Notes: generated by a model not told the origin, from the sequence alone. A stretch of DNA of 64,000 nt from Streptomyces sannanensis (GCF_039536205.1 NZ_BAAAYL010000001.1:868001-932000), one strand, 5' to 3'. Positions 42,791 to 51,694 are shown, counted from the first letter of the stretch. Made by a program: numbers and translations.

Positions 42791-43874
42791 CCTCGAAGGC
42801 GGGGTCGTAGCGCTGTCAGCCGACCCACCGGTCGCGCTCTCCGGTTTCTCCAGGGGCAACAGAAGGGACCGACAATCCGGCGACACGCAGGGGACGCACA
42901 CCAGAACTCCCCTACCTCCCCCTCGGACAACCGGGTTCGTGTATATCCAGCGGAACCCTGCCTTCCCGGAGATGCTCAAGATCGGCTACTCCGACCGGCT
43001 CGCGGAGGACCGGGCGAAGGAGCTGTCACGCACCTCGGTCCCCTTCCCTTTCGAGGTGCTCTTTAGGACCGTCTCCTCCCATGCCGAGAATGTAGAACGG
43101 GCCGTCCACCGGCTCCTCACCGCCCAACGGGTATCCGCAGAACGGGAGTTTTTCCGCGCTTCCCTGGAAACGGCCATCGAGGCAATCCGCCACTGCCAGG
43201 GCGAAGCAACCGGGATCAACAGCTGGGAGCCGATTCCTGCCATTCATCGCCTGCGCGCAGACGACCGCGTCATCCTGCCCCTGAAAGCCGGGCAGCTGTT
43301 CGCGCTCACCGCACGCCCCCACCTACTCAGCTCGTCCGCCAAGATCCTCGATTACTGGCAGGCCCACTCGGACGGCGATCTGCTGGAGATCCACGCCACG
43401 CGCGACCCCGGGCACGTGGCGGGAATCAGCGACGACGATCCCGGTGCATACGAGGACCCCGTGCCGTTCCTCGACCGGGACGGAACCGCGCGGAACAGCA
43501 TGCTCCTGGGTCGGGAACGCCTGGTCGCTGGCGACCGGCTGGTTTGGTTCTCGGACGAGGAGGGGCCAGCCGACGCCCGCGGAGTCGTCTTCGAGGTAGA
43601 CGCCTTCTGCCAGGTCACCTACAGGACGTCGGCCCCGCAACGGGGCCCGCTGGACCTTCCCCTCCTGCTGAACGACCTGGAGCGGGACATCCCTTCGGCC
43701 ATGGGAGCACTCATTAGGGACGTTCTCGCACTCAGCCCACCGCGCTCCTGGGCTCCCCGGAACCCTCGCGAAGAGGACGGCTGGGCGGTAGTGGCCACCG
43801 ATCCCCAGCCGCCCGAGTACTGGCTCCCCCAGCTCGAACGACGTCGCAAGGACCTCCGCCGAGAGCGGCCCTGA
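42717..43874 (+). CDS. T5orf172 (GIY-YIG-like) domain protein
   Basis: A protein of up to 385 residues. Residues about 70-150 are a T5orf172/MUG113 domain: TGFVYIQRNPAFPEMLKIGY, ELSRTSVPFPFEVLFRT, ERAVHRLLTAQRVSAEREFF. This is a GIY-YIG-nuclease-related fold found in phage and defence-related proteins. The C-terminal 230 residues (GDRLVWFSDEEGPADARGVV) are unfamiliar. No good start codon exists inside; TTG at 42717 is the earliest. Otherwise translation may continue from the preceding gene by frameshift. A nuclease role is inferred only from the domain. Confidence 0.65.
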   Translation: MRRLPRAQVEHFSSGRHITASSHRDLEGGVVALSADPPVALSGFSRGNRRDRQSGDTQGTHTRTPLPPPRTTGFVYIQRNPAFPEMLKIGYSDRLAEDRAKELSRTSVPFPFEVLFRTVSSHAENVERAVHRLLTAQRVSAEREFFRASLETAIEAIRHCQGEATGINSWEPIPAIHRLRADDRVILPLKAGQLFALTARPHLLSSSAKILDYWQAHSDGDLLEIHATRDPGHVAGISDDDPGAYEDPVPFLDRDGTARNSMLLGRERLVAGDRLVWFSDEEGPADARGVVFEVDAFCQVTYRTSAPQRGPLDLPLLLNDLERDIPSAMGALIRDVLALSPPRSWAPRNPREEDGWAVVATDPQPPEYWLPQLERRRKDLRRERP

Positions 43875-43914
43875 GCACCGCGCGGCACGGAATCCAGCTC
43901 GACGTGTTCATTTC

Positions 43915-44513
43915 CGGCGCCGCGCGCCACACCATCGCGTCGAGAATGATGTAGGTGCTCGGGTCGGAATCGGGGCTATCGCGCAGGGCCGCGGCATTCT
44001 GCATCCAGGCCCCAGCCACCAGGCTCCTCATCACGAACCGTGACGGCACGTCAGTGGCCCAGGCGAGGCGGACCGCCCAAGTTCGAAGGCCGACGTCAGC
44101 GGATCCCGGCCGCGGCAACTCCAGGCGCTCCACAGCCCGCTGGACAACCAGCTCCACCGGCACCGGCTGCCCTCCGGACGACTCCGGCTTCTTCTCCTGC
44201 CCCTCGATGTCGAAGCGCGGCAAGATCCCCACCCCGCCACCCAGATCGACCTCCCAGCCGGTCGACGTGATCGTCGGAGGCTCCACCGGCCCGCTGGCGC
44301 CCCGATTCGGGAGCGCGTGACGAGGGGATGATCGGTGCTGCGCCGCGACGGCCAGCCTCCTCTTGACACTCCTGCCTCCGCCTCACACGCAGCGGAACCG
44401 CAAGTCACCCCGGCACCCGCGCTCAGCCCGTCGTCCGCCTTCGCAACCTGGGCGGCGCAGAACAAGGCGGCACAAGCCACGGCCAGCGGCAGGGCAGTGG
44501 ACGGCCTCAGCAA
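43915..44513 (-). pseudogene. secreted Streptomyces protein (ATP/GTP-binding-annotated type), frameshifted
   Basis: Minus strand: a good signal peptide (MLRPSTALPLAVACAALFCA) leads into TCGSAACEAEAGV. After a shift near 44310 it continues as STGWEVDLGGGVGILPRFD, then PVPVELVVQRAVERLELPRP, then shifts again. The pattern (signal peptide, paired Cys, later LxLPxP helix and a W-rich segment) matches secreted proteins often found after the lipoprotein family upstream. The 7-base overlap of its start with the upstream gene's stop fits an ancestral operon. The multiple frameshifts make it dead. Confidence 0.55.
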
Positions 44514-45055
44514 CTCCCGACCTGCCCGATGTACAAGTGGTCAACCCGCCAACGTCCGCTTCGCTGGAGGACAGTTGCGTCAATGCGATGGTGGCCGCCC
44601 GGTACAGCGTTCTCCAGCTCGCCGTCGATGGTGTAGTGCAGCGAGTCGGTGGCGTCAGCGCAGTCTCGGATCACCACCTTTGCCGGTCCGCTGTCCTCCA
44701 CGGACGGTTAAACACGAAGCCGCCCCCTGGTGACGACGTCCTTTTCGCGATCCTTCGTCATCATGTGACGCAGGAGCTGTAGCGCCGCGCCAGAGGCATG
44801 CGCTCCCAGTCCGGGATGACTCGCGTCCGAGGTCTTCGCGGCCGCGGCGAAGTCGTCCCACATCGCCCGGTAGGCAGCGAGGGCCCCAGCAGCCTCCGCC
44901 GCAGGAGTACGAGACGGAGTCGTATCTCGCGATGCCCCAGGCAGCGGCTGGATGTCCGCCGGGCCCTTCGTGTAGCCCGTCAGCAACAAGCCACGGTCCC
45001 CGCGATGGCGCCTGCCCCGAGGGCGGTCCGCCAGTGCACCTTCATCATCCCCCAC
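44507..45055 (-). pseudogene. lipoprotein of a Streptomyces-specific family, split by a stop codon and with a lost lipobox Cys
   Basis: Minus strand: LLLTGYTKG stands where LLLTGC is expected. Next come AAYRAMWDDFAAAAKTSDAS and HASGAALQLLRHMMTKDREK, then an in-frame TAA at 44708-44710. Three codons later the same frame resumes (VEDSGPAKVVIRDCADATDS ... VDHLYIGQVGSC). Family members have all of this in one chain. TAA is rare in such a genome and the Cys to Tyr change removes the lipid anchor, so two independent lesions are present. Confidence 0.75.
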
Positions 45056-45198
45056 CTATCGTCACCTAATGAAAGCGATTGAGTGCTTTACGTGATCGAA
45101 TACGACTGGGGTTACCCCGCGTCACGGTGATCAACCGCGAGACTTGAGGGTAATTACGCCCTGTTCCTGCCTCGTTGCAAATGTCGTGGAACACGAAA

Positions 45199-45242
45199 GA
45201 GGGTGGTGGTCGTCACCCAAAGGAGCGACGACCACCACCCTC
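45199..45242 (-). terminator. long hairpin terminator
   Basis: Perfect 16-bp stem (GAGGGTGGTGGTCGTC and its complement) with a 12-base loop, immediately beyond the stop of the minus-strand ATPase remnant. It is probably the terminator of the former gene. Confidence 0.75.
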
Positions 45243-45259
45243 ACGGCTTCGGGATCCGG

Positions 45260-45634
45260 TCAGCGGCGCTGAAGCGGCAGTGCGATCCAGGCGACCTTGG
45301 CGGTGTCCTCCACCATGCGGAACCCCCAGGCTCCGGCGGTAAGTTCATGCACAATATGGAGGCCGCGCCCTCGCTCAGACAGCAAGGCGCACAGCGCCTC
45401 CAGTCCACCTCCCCTATCTTCCGGTAGCGACTCAAAGGGGGAGAAGCCGGGGAACGCCGGGACGTCGGGCACCCTGGGGTCGTGGTCGAGTACCTCGCAG
45501 ATGATCTCGGCGGGGGCACGCCGATGGCTGCGGCTGGCAGCAGGAGAATGGATGCGAACAGGACGGTCGGCAGCATGACGGCCTCCGCGGCAATCGCGAT
45601 CGGGACGCGACCACCACACCTTGGAGCAGGGCAA
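45260..45634 (-). pseudogene. RsbW-like ATP-binding regulator, C-terminal remnant
   Basis: The last 80 residues read CEVLDHDPRVPDVPAF, LCALLSERGRGLHIVHELTAGAWGFRM and KVAWIALPL, which is the G-box half of a Streptomyces GHKL anti-sigma-like ATPase. Upstream the frame turns into non-homologous sequence and the N box is missing. It is a truncated copy of the family represented at 4586-5017. Confidence 0.65.
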
Positions 45635-45866
45635 GAGCGGAACTGCCTTCTGACGAGGACTTTTGAGGACTTTCGCCCCCGTGGCACGGTGAGGTGGGTC
45701 GTGCGGGTCACGGGCGAACCATGTCGGCCCTCACGACTCCCGCCGATGGGGATCTATGAGCATCCGGGGACCGCGCGCGAGCCGACCTACCATGCCGACT
45801 GGGACCTCCACGTGGCGGATCCGCCGGGAGCCGGCCGACTCCGCCCGTGGCTTCCCAGGGGAGGGG

Positions 45867-46475
45867 CTACATGGCCTGCGACTTGAACCGCCAGACAGCA
45901 TGTTCCAGCCCACCGCGTTCTTGCCTGAGAGCAGCGGCGGTCGCCTCGTACATGGCTCGCAACTGCTCGTAGCCGAGGCCCGAGACACCGGCATCCGCAG
46001 CGAAGGCGCGCAGGTGTACGTCAATGGCGACCTGCGATCGTCCGACGAGGTTGCCGATGTAGTCCACAGTCTTCGGCCCTACCCCCTTTACCGCGAGTAG
46101 GGTGGCACGGTTGCCCTGACGGTCGAGCCATGCGTGGAGGTCGTCACGGGTATCGACTCCGCAGGCAACGAGCAGATCGGTGATGCCGTAGGCCGTTGCG
46201 ACCCTGCGGGGGCTACTGAAGTTCATGGCGACCGCGAGGTCTTCCGTAGCAAGCCGTACCTGGAAGCCGCAGACCGTGGCAGCGTCAGGCCACGCCGTTT
46301 GAAGCCGGAGAATCCGCGGCCGGATGGTCGACTCGTACTTACGGCGCGCCTGGAAGCTGGCGTCGCAGATCACGGCACCCATGTGCGTCCAGCCTCCGGG
46401 CAGGGGGAACGGCCCATCGCCGAGGTGGGTCCGAACGTGGGCGGTGAGCCGCTGAACGGGATCGAGTGCGGTCAT
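45867..46475 (-). CDS. HhH-GPD-like DNA repair fold protein
   Basis: A 202-residue protein whose centre resembles the helix-hairpin-helix of endonuclease III-like glycosylases: LLAVKGVGPKTVDYIGNLVG (about residue 120-140), then RSQVAIDVHLRAFAADAGV, where the Asp occupies the catalytic position of the HhH-GPD family. The iron-sulfur Cys loop is absent. The N-terminus (WTHMGAVICDASFQARRKYE) is unusual. The ATG at 46475 is chosen with GGGGAAG upstream; a GTG at 46514 would add 13 residues. It follows the DUF89 gene by 55 bases on the same strand, so an operon is likely. Confidence 0.65.
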   Translation of the reverse strand: MTALDPVQRLTAHVRTHLGDGPFPLPGGWTHMGAVICDASFQARRKYESTIRPRILRLQTAWPDAATVCGFQVRLATEDLAVAMNFSSPRRVATAYGITDLLVACGVDTRDDLHAWLDRQGNRATLLAVKGVGPKTVDYIGNLVGRSQVAIDVHLRAFAADAGVSGLGYEQLRAMYEATAAALRQERGGLEHAVWRFKSQAM

Positions 46476-46530
46476 GGAGCTTTTCTTCCCCCTCGCCGGC
46501 CGCCGGGAGTACACCTCATATTGATCGTTA

Positions 46531-47703
46531 TCACCGGACCTGGATCAGTGCATGGGTACCGCTGGTACGCCACCGCTGATCGTGCGCGGCGACAAGCAAT
46601 TCCTCCGTCCGCTTGTCGAGTCCGACGATCACGTCGGACTTCAGCGTGCGCAGCGCGGCCACTGGGCCGGGGAAGTATTCGGTGCGCTTCGCGAACGACG
46701 CAGTCGCGGGCCAGAGGTGATCGCCCACCAGGCGCCGGTAGTTCAGGTCGCCCTTCATGATGGTCAGTGTGGCGTCCGCGAATTCCTGGCGCAGGTCGTC
46801 GGGCATCTCCGCGTACGGCAGCGGTGCGCAGGAGAAGGCGTGCGCCCGTACGGTGAGCCGGCCACGTCCCACGGCTGCCCAGAGCCGCGTGCCGACCACA
46901 CCCGCTACACCGTCTGCCTGCTTCAGGTGTCGCAGACACTCGATCACGTCGGAGGTGGTGGCATCGGAGACGTAGTACGGGTACGGCTTGACATGCAGGA
47001 CAACGCGTTCGGCGTGCTGGTGCCCCAGCAGATGGTCGATGAGGAGGAGGTCAGGAACGAGTTCCCGTCCGGCGTTGTCGGCGACAAGGCATACCGTGTT
47101 CGGCCTTCCGGCGGGCAGCAGCGACCACAGGACCTCCGAGTCGTCAGCGACGAGAGGTGTGTCAGAGCTGCTTTCCCCATTATTGCCGGAGACCATGCGG
47201 AAGCCGAGGTCCGCGCGGTTGCCCCACAGCGAGCCGTGAAGCAGTGCCTGGGCCTGGTCATCGACGGGCTTCAGCGCGAGCAGGTCCAGGGCTGCGAGTT
47301 CCGCTTCCGCCTCTTCGGTGCGCAGTTCGGCCTGCTTGAAAGGGCGGAACGGATCGATGCCCTGCCATGGGCCCGCTTCGAAGTATCCGACTGCCTCCAG
47401 GAGTTTGCGGTAGAAGTAGCTCTCCGACCACAGGAATGGCACGTCGAGCCAGGACCGGCCGAGGTAGTCCCGTCCCCATGCATTCCACTGATCATGATCA
47501 GGGGCGTCCTGGCGGAGGGGTTCGATCGCGCCTTCCGTGCTCTCTTTGAGGAGGGCGTCAAGCGCCCGGCGCTGCTCAGGGCCGTACGGGAAGGCGTCAC
47601 GCACTCTCTGGATGAGTGCCGGATGCCGTTCTGTCAGCACACCCCAGGCGAAGGATCCGGGCTCGTTGCTCAGAATCACAGGCGCATCGACGGTTTCGGA
47701 CAT
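46531..47703 (-). CDS. DUF89 (ARMT1-like damage-control phosphatase) protein
   Basis: A 390-residue protein with DUF89 hallmarks: RDYLGRSWLDVPFLWSESYF, VCLVADNAGRELVPDLLLID (the metal-binding Asp-Asn), IMKGDLNYRRLVGD and LRTLKSDVIVGL. DUF89 enzymes are metal-dependent phosphatases that remove damaged or excess phosphometabolites; human ARMT1 is the nearest named group. GGAGGATCAG precedes the ATG at 47703. It lies 27 bases after the WD40 gene stop and upstream of the HhH gene, suggesting one transcript. The substrate is unknown. Confidence 0.82.
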   Translation of the reverse strand: MSETVDAPVILSNEPGSFAWGVLTERHPALIQRVRDAFPYGPEQRRALDALLKESTEGAIEPLRQDAPDHDQWNAWGRDYLGRSWLDVPFLWSESYFYRKLLEAVGYFEAGPWQGIDPFRPFKQAELRTEEAEAELAALDLLALKPVDDQAQALLHGSLWGNRADLGFRMVSGNNGESSSDTPLVADDSEVLWSLLPAGRPNTVCLVADNAGRELVPDLLLIDHLLGHQHAERVVLHVKPYPYYVSDATTSDVIECLRHLKQADGVAGVVGTRLWAAVGRGRLTVRAHAFSCAPLPYAEMPDDLRQEFADATLTIMKGDLNYRRLVGDHLWPATASFAKRTEYFPGPVAALRTLKSDVIVGLDKRTEELLVAAHDQRWRTSGTHALIQVR

Positions 47704-47729
47704 GATTTTCTGATCCTCCGGGGTCGTGC

Positions 47730-49061
47730 TCAGTCGCTGTTCAGGCTCAGTGCCACGACGCCGGCTGCGCTGCCGGCGAGGATGCGGCTCGTGGCTGGAT
47801 CGAAGGCCGCGCAGTGCAGTGTTGCGTCCACCCTGACCTCGGCGAGCTGCCGCTGCTCGGCAAGGGACCAGAGCCTCACCGTACCGTCGGCCGCCGCGGA
47901 GACGAGCTTGTCCCCGGCGGCGAAGCCGAGCATGAGGATGCGCCCGTTGTGCCCGGCCAGGTGTGCGGTGAACCGGTCCTCACGCAGGCTGCGTACGGCA
48001 ATCTCGCCCGTCCCGGCGCCCACTGCAGCCCGGTCGCCCGGTCCATCGAGTGCGACGGTCCGGGCCCACCCGCCCGAGCTGGTGAAGCGGCTGGCGTGCT
48101 GCCCCGTGCGAGCCTGCCAAACCCGGACCGTCCCGTCACCGCCGCAGACAGCAAGCAGTTCGCCAGTGTCATCGAAGGCGAGCGAGCGGAGCCGACCTGC
48201 GCGTACGTCCTGCTCCCACAGCAGCTGCGAGGTGCCGCCGCCCAAGTCCCAGCAACGGATGTGCCCGTTTCCCGTGCTGACGGCGAGGAGGTCGGTAGTG
48301 CGCGGCATGGCAACGGCCCAGCTCCGTTCAGCATCTTCGTTGAACAGTGCCGGTTCTCCACCGTCGAACAACCAGACGCGGACTGTACCGTCACCGCCTG
48401 CAGCCGCGATGCGTGCACTGTTCGCGGCCAAAGACCACACGCGGCCTCGCCCCGCAGAGAGTAGACGGCGACGGTTGTTCGTCGGAGCCTCGAATACCTG
48501 GAGTGTGCCAACAGCGTCCCCAATCACAGCAAGATGACCGTCGGCCGCGAACTGTGTTGACCAGACGGTGTTCTCACCCTCACTGATCGTCTGGAGGCCG
48601 CTAGCTCTGTTCCAGCGTCGTAGGCCGCCGTCTTCACAGGCTGCGATCACGGTGCCGTCGGCCAGGCATCCCACGCCACGTACCCAGTCGACGCCTGGCG
48701 GCATGCCGACTGAGCTCGCCGCCCTCGCCCCCGTACAAACGTGCAGCGTCGCATCTTCCGTGGCGGCGACCACCACATCACCGTCGGGCAGAGCCACGGC
48801 ACGAACGCGGGCGCCGAGGTCATCGATGCGCTGTACGGGTGTGAGCCGACCTTCCGCCGTGTCCCAGAGCTGCACTGAGCGGTCCCCGGATCCCGAGGCC
48901 AGCAGGCCGGAACGGCCAAAGGCAACGCTGCGGACCCAGTCATGGTGTGCGGCTCTCTCATCCAGCAGTTTTCCCGTCGCCAGATCGTAGAGGCGCACGA
49001 ATTCGTCCTCGCCGCCAGCAGCGATCACGACGCCACTTCCAGGCCCTGGCGGCCCGCCCAT
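47730..49061 (-). CDS. WD40-repeat beta-propeller protein
   Basis: A 443-residue protein made almost wholly of WD40-like repeats, about 10-11 blades, for example EDEFVRLYD, GDRSVQLWD, GGDGTVRVW, NGHIRCWD and ADGTVRLWS. It has no N-terminal kinase, NACHT or peptidase domain, unlike most large Streptomyces WD40 proteins, so it is either a free propeller scaffold or a truncated gene. The ATG at 49061 is the best start (GGGCGG upstream); it lies in a CATG shared with the opposite gene's ATG. It is the likely first gene of the WD40-DUF89-HhH set. Confidence 0.7.
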   Translation of the reverse strand: MGGPPGPGSGVVIAAGGEDEFVRLYDLATGKLLDERAAHHDWVRSVAFGRSGLLASGSGDRSVQLWDTAEGRLTPVQRIDDLGARVRAVALPDGDVVVAATEDATLHVCTGARAASSVGMPPGVDWVRGVGCLADGTVIAACEDGGLRRWNRASGLQTISEGENTVWSTQFAADGHLAVIGDAVGTLQVFEAPTNNRRRLLSAGRGRVWSLAANSARIAAAGGDGTVRVWLFDGGEPALFNEDAERSWAVAMPRTTDLLAVSTGNGHIRCWDLGGGTSQLLWEQDVRAGRLRSLAFDDTGELLAVCGGDGTVRVWQARTGQHASRFTSSGGWARTVALDGPGDRAAVGAGTGEIAVRSLREDRFTAHLAGHNGRILMLGFAAGDKLVSAAADGTVRLWSLAEQRQLAEVRVDATLHCAAFDPATSRILAGSAAGVVALSLNSD

Positions 49062-50121
49062 GCTGACCGCCCAACTCCCCGGCGTACTGCGGAAGGCCCT
49101 CGGACCGCACTGGGAGTTCACCCTCGACGGCGACCACCTGACCATAGAGCATCCACAGCGCGGCACCCCGTACCACCCGCCCCGCCACGACCTGCCCTGG
49201 CTGGAACTCCTGGCCACCCTGCAATCGGCCTTCGCCGACACCGGCGTCCCGCGCGCCGAGTGCCTCCCCCTGCGCTGGGGCCGGGAGACCGAGCTGACGA
49301 TCTCCGCCGTCCAGGCACTGGACCCGTACCTCAAACACCGTCAGCCTGTCCCGTACCGCCAGGGCTTCCTCCCTCAACCTGTCGTCCGCCTGACCGGCCA
49401 GCGCGACGAGCACGGAAACCTCCGCGACGGCTTCCTGACAGCCTTCGTCAACGCCTCCCGCATCCAGACCATCACCGACGTCAGCACGTACGGCACTGTC
49501 CTCGACGAATGGCTGACCGTACTGTCCCGCCTCAGCCTCCACGCCCGCCACATCACCATCCACGGCAACCTCAAGATCTGGCGCCGCCGCCAGGTCGCAG
49601 GCATAACCCTGCGCTATGACCACGCCAGTGTCCCCCTCGGCGACATCGTCCTGCTATGGAACGCCGACGACCCCACGTACATGGCCGTCGACCTCGGCAC
49701 CGCCCTCGAACGCCTCTCCTGGGTCCGCTCCCGCCGTCCCTGGCACTCTGTGGTCCACGGCGATCATGCGCGCCATACCGCCCCCGACGCCCTGGACGCC
49801 ATACGCACCGCGACCCTGCTCCTTGGCTCCGGCATCCCCGCGGCTCAACGGGGCCCTGGCGCCACCGTCCGCCGTATGGCCGGCCGTATCCAACCAGCCG
49901 CGGCGATGACTGGCCTCAGCCAAGCCATCCGCATCTACCACACCTTCTGGAGCCTAGTCAGCCCTCTCGCCGACTGGCCGTCGGTGGCCCACGCCTTGGA
50001 AGGCGCGGTATTGCACCCGCCACCGCGCAGCTACGGCACCCCGGACACCCTGTACCCGACCCACAAGGGTCCGCCGCAGCGATCCAACGCCGCCCAAGCC
50101 AGAGCCAACAAGCCCACGTAA
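49060..50121 (+). CDS. alanyl-tRNA-synthetase-like (class II aaRS fold) protein
   Basis: A 353-residue protein whose middle follows the order of AlaRS catalytic-core motifs: LPQPVVRLTG (compare QxCxR of motif 2), GTVLDEWLTVLSRL (compare the AWEFLT helix), LGDIVLLWNADDP (compare EIWNLVF) and VDLGTALERLSWV (compare motif 3 DTGMGLERL). It lacks the tRNA-binding, editing and C-Ala domains. It might activate an amino acid for a non-ribosomal purpose; this is inference. No clear ribosome site precedes ATG 49060. Its 3' end overlaps the convergent nucleotidyltransferase gene by 91 bases. Confidence 0.55.
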   Translation: MLTAQLPGVLRKALGPHWEFTLDGDHLTIEHPQRGTPYHPPRHDLPWLELLATLQSAFADTGVPRAECLPLRWGRETELTISAVQALDPYLKHRQPVPYRQGFLPQPVVRLTGQRDEHGNLRDGFLTAFVNASRIQTITDVSTYGTVLDEWLTVLSRLSLHARHITIHGNLKIWRRRQVAGITLRYDHASVPLGDIVLLWNADDPTYMAVDLGTALERLSWVRSRRPWHSVVHGDHARHTAPDALDAIRTATLLLGSGIPAAQRGPGATVRRMAGRIQPAAAMTGLSQAIRIYHTFWSLVSPLADWPSVAHALEGAVLHPPPRSYGTPDTLYPTHKGPPQRSNAAQARANKPT

Positions 50122-50756
50122 TCTCCGTCCAGCGCTGCACGCACCGCTTCCTCCAGTCTCGCTGCCAGCCCGGGCGAGATCGCGTCCGCCCGCCTGGCCA
50201 GCCACTTGCCACCCCCCAGCCAGCCACCGGCTGACAGGATCTCCAGCTCGGCGGTCCGCCGAGCCACCTCTGACACGATGAACAGCACTTCCCCCGCGGC
50301 TGGACCAGCTACGAGATCGTGCAACAGATCCGTGAGCCCGTACCGCACCGCGTCACGCTCTTCTTGTGTAACTGGTGGCGGTCCGGCAATCACCCGGCTC
50401 CGCGCCTCCGTCGCCAATCGCGCCCCGACTCCATCCCGATCCACGACGACTCGGCCTTCAGCACACATGAACAGCAACGGTGATCGCCGCCGCGCGGTCT
50501 CCCGCTCGACGAACGCCCGCCAGCTCTCCTCCGTGTGCGCGAACAGCTCCACCGGCCACCCGTCCTCGACGGAGCTGTCCCGATACGGCGCCGGCGCCCC
50601 GTGGAGGATCACCACGATGTCCAGATCCGACCAAGGGGTACGCCGTGGCGTCACGGCCCCGCCCCCGACGAACGCGGCGCGGGCCGCAGGATGCCGCCTC
50701 TCGACGATGCGGCGGGCGGCTGCTACTGGCTGTTCCCTGTCCATGACTCTGATCAT
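50031..50756 (-). CDS. minimal nucleotidyltransferase-fold protein
   Basis: A 241-residue protein with a polymerase-beta-type nucleotidyltransferase site near the N-terminus: FVGGGAVTPRRTPWSDLDIVV (glycine-rich loop then DxD) with a third carboxylate probably in GWPVELFAH. The C-terminal half is helical, as in aminoglycoside or lincosamide nucleotidyltransferases. The ATG at 50756 has GGCGGG upstream; ATG 50744 is an alternative. It is convergent and overlapping with the AlaRS-like gene. The target (small molecule, tRNA or protein) is unknown. Confidence 0.72.
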   Translation of the reverse strand: MIRVMDREQPVAAARRIVERRHPAARAAFVGGGAVTPRRTPWSDLDIVVILHGAPAPYRDSSVEDGWPVELFAHTEESWRAFVERETARRRSPLLFMCAEGRVVVDRDGVGARLATEARSRVIAGPPPVTQEERDAVRYGLTDLLHDLVAGPAAGEVLFIVSEVARRTAELEILSAGGWLGGGKWLARRADAISPGLAARLEEAVRAALDGDYVGLLALAWAALDRCGGPLWVGYRVSGVP

Positions 50757-50839
50757 CGACAACCCGCCATTCATGAATAAACCACCCATCTCTTAGCCAA
50801 CTACCTGGGGCGCCCGTCGTTAAGAAGCGGATGTTCGCG

Positions 50840-51610
50840 AATGGGCGAGCGATGAGTGAGGTCTGTCGGCAATGGCTGAATGTGGGCCAGTCTGAGCGGT
50901 TCAATTCCGGGCCACCGCGCGGTCTCGGCGGTTGGCGTCAGTCGCTGTCGTTGGCGGTGGGGACGCGGCCGAGTTCTCGGCCGCGCATGCGGTAGGACTC
51001 GCCGCGTTGTGGACGAGCCGGTCGATCATCGCGGCGGCGACGGTCTCGTCGCCGAAGACCTCTCCCCAGCGCCCGAAGGGCTTGTTCGAGGTGACGATCA
51101 CGCTGGCCCTCTCGTATCTGCGTAGCCGAGCGGGATGTCCACCGGCGGGAACCACAGGTCGCACTGCGCGAGCTCGCCCGGCTCGTAGCCCGTCCGCGAT
51201 ACGGGGTCCACCGGCAGATAGGCCGGCCGCAGTTCGCGCACCCGCTCGCGCAGGATCGTCAGCCCGCGCTCCCAGCCGATCCGCTCCGCGATCACCGTCA
51301 CGGGCATCGTCGGGGTCTGCTTCGACAGTTCCCGGATCGCCGGCTCGACCGCGTCCACCGCCGAGCCCTTCGGCGCCCGCTGGTAGGCCGGCGGCCGGTT
51401 CGAGGCCACCGCCCGCAGCACCGTACTCCTGGAGATCCCCAGCTGCCGGGCCACCGCCCGGGCCGACAGCCCCTCGGTCCGGTGCAGCCGACGGATCTCG
51501 GCCCAGTCCTCCACGTGGATCACCCTCGCTTCCTCCTGACTCCAGCCCAGTGAAGTCAGGATGATCAAGAGATCGCGACCTGCACCGACCGGTTCACGTA
51601 AGCGACCATG
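50840..51610 (-). mobile_element. IS21-family element, internally deleted
   Basis: Minus strand. The transposase IstA begins at GTG 51523 (VEDWAEIRRLHRTEGLSARA, HTH LGISRSTVLRAVASNRP) and keeps only about 130 residues to DIPLGYA. It is then joined near 51120, in another frame, to the end of the helper ATPase IstB (RYERASVIVTSNKPFGRWGE, then AAAMIDRLVHNAA). The DDE core and the IstB Walker motifs are gone. The right end near 50855-50910 has GGGCCAG/GGGCCAC repeats; the left end near 51591 has GGTTCACGTAAGCGAC. The element cannot transpose itself. Confidence 0.8.
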
Positions 51611-51694
51611 GGAGCCAGGTCCTCGTAGACCAGCATGGGCCACGCGTGGAGGGGCATGCTCACGACGAACTTCCCAGCCTGTCGCCGCTGACAA

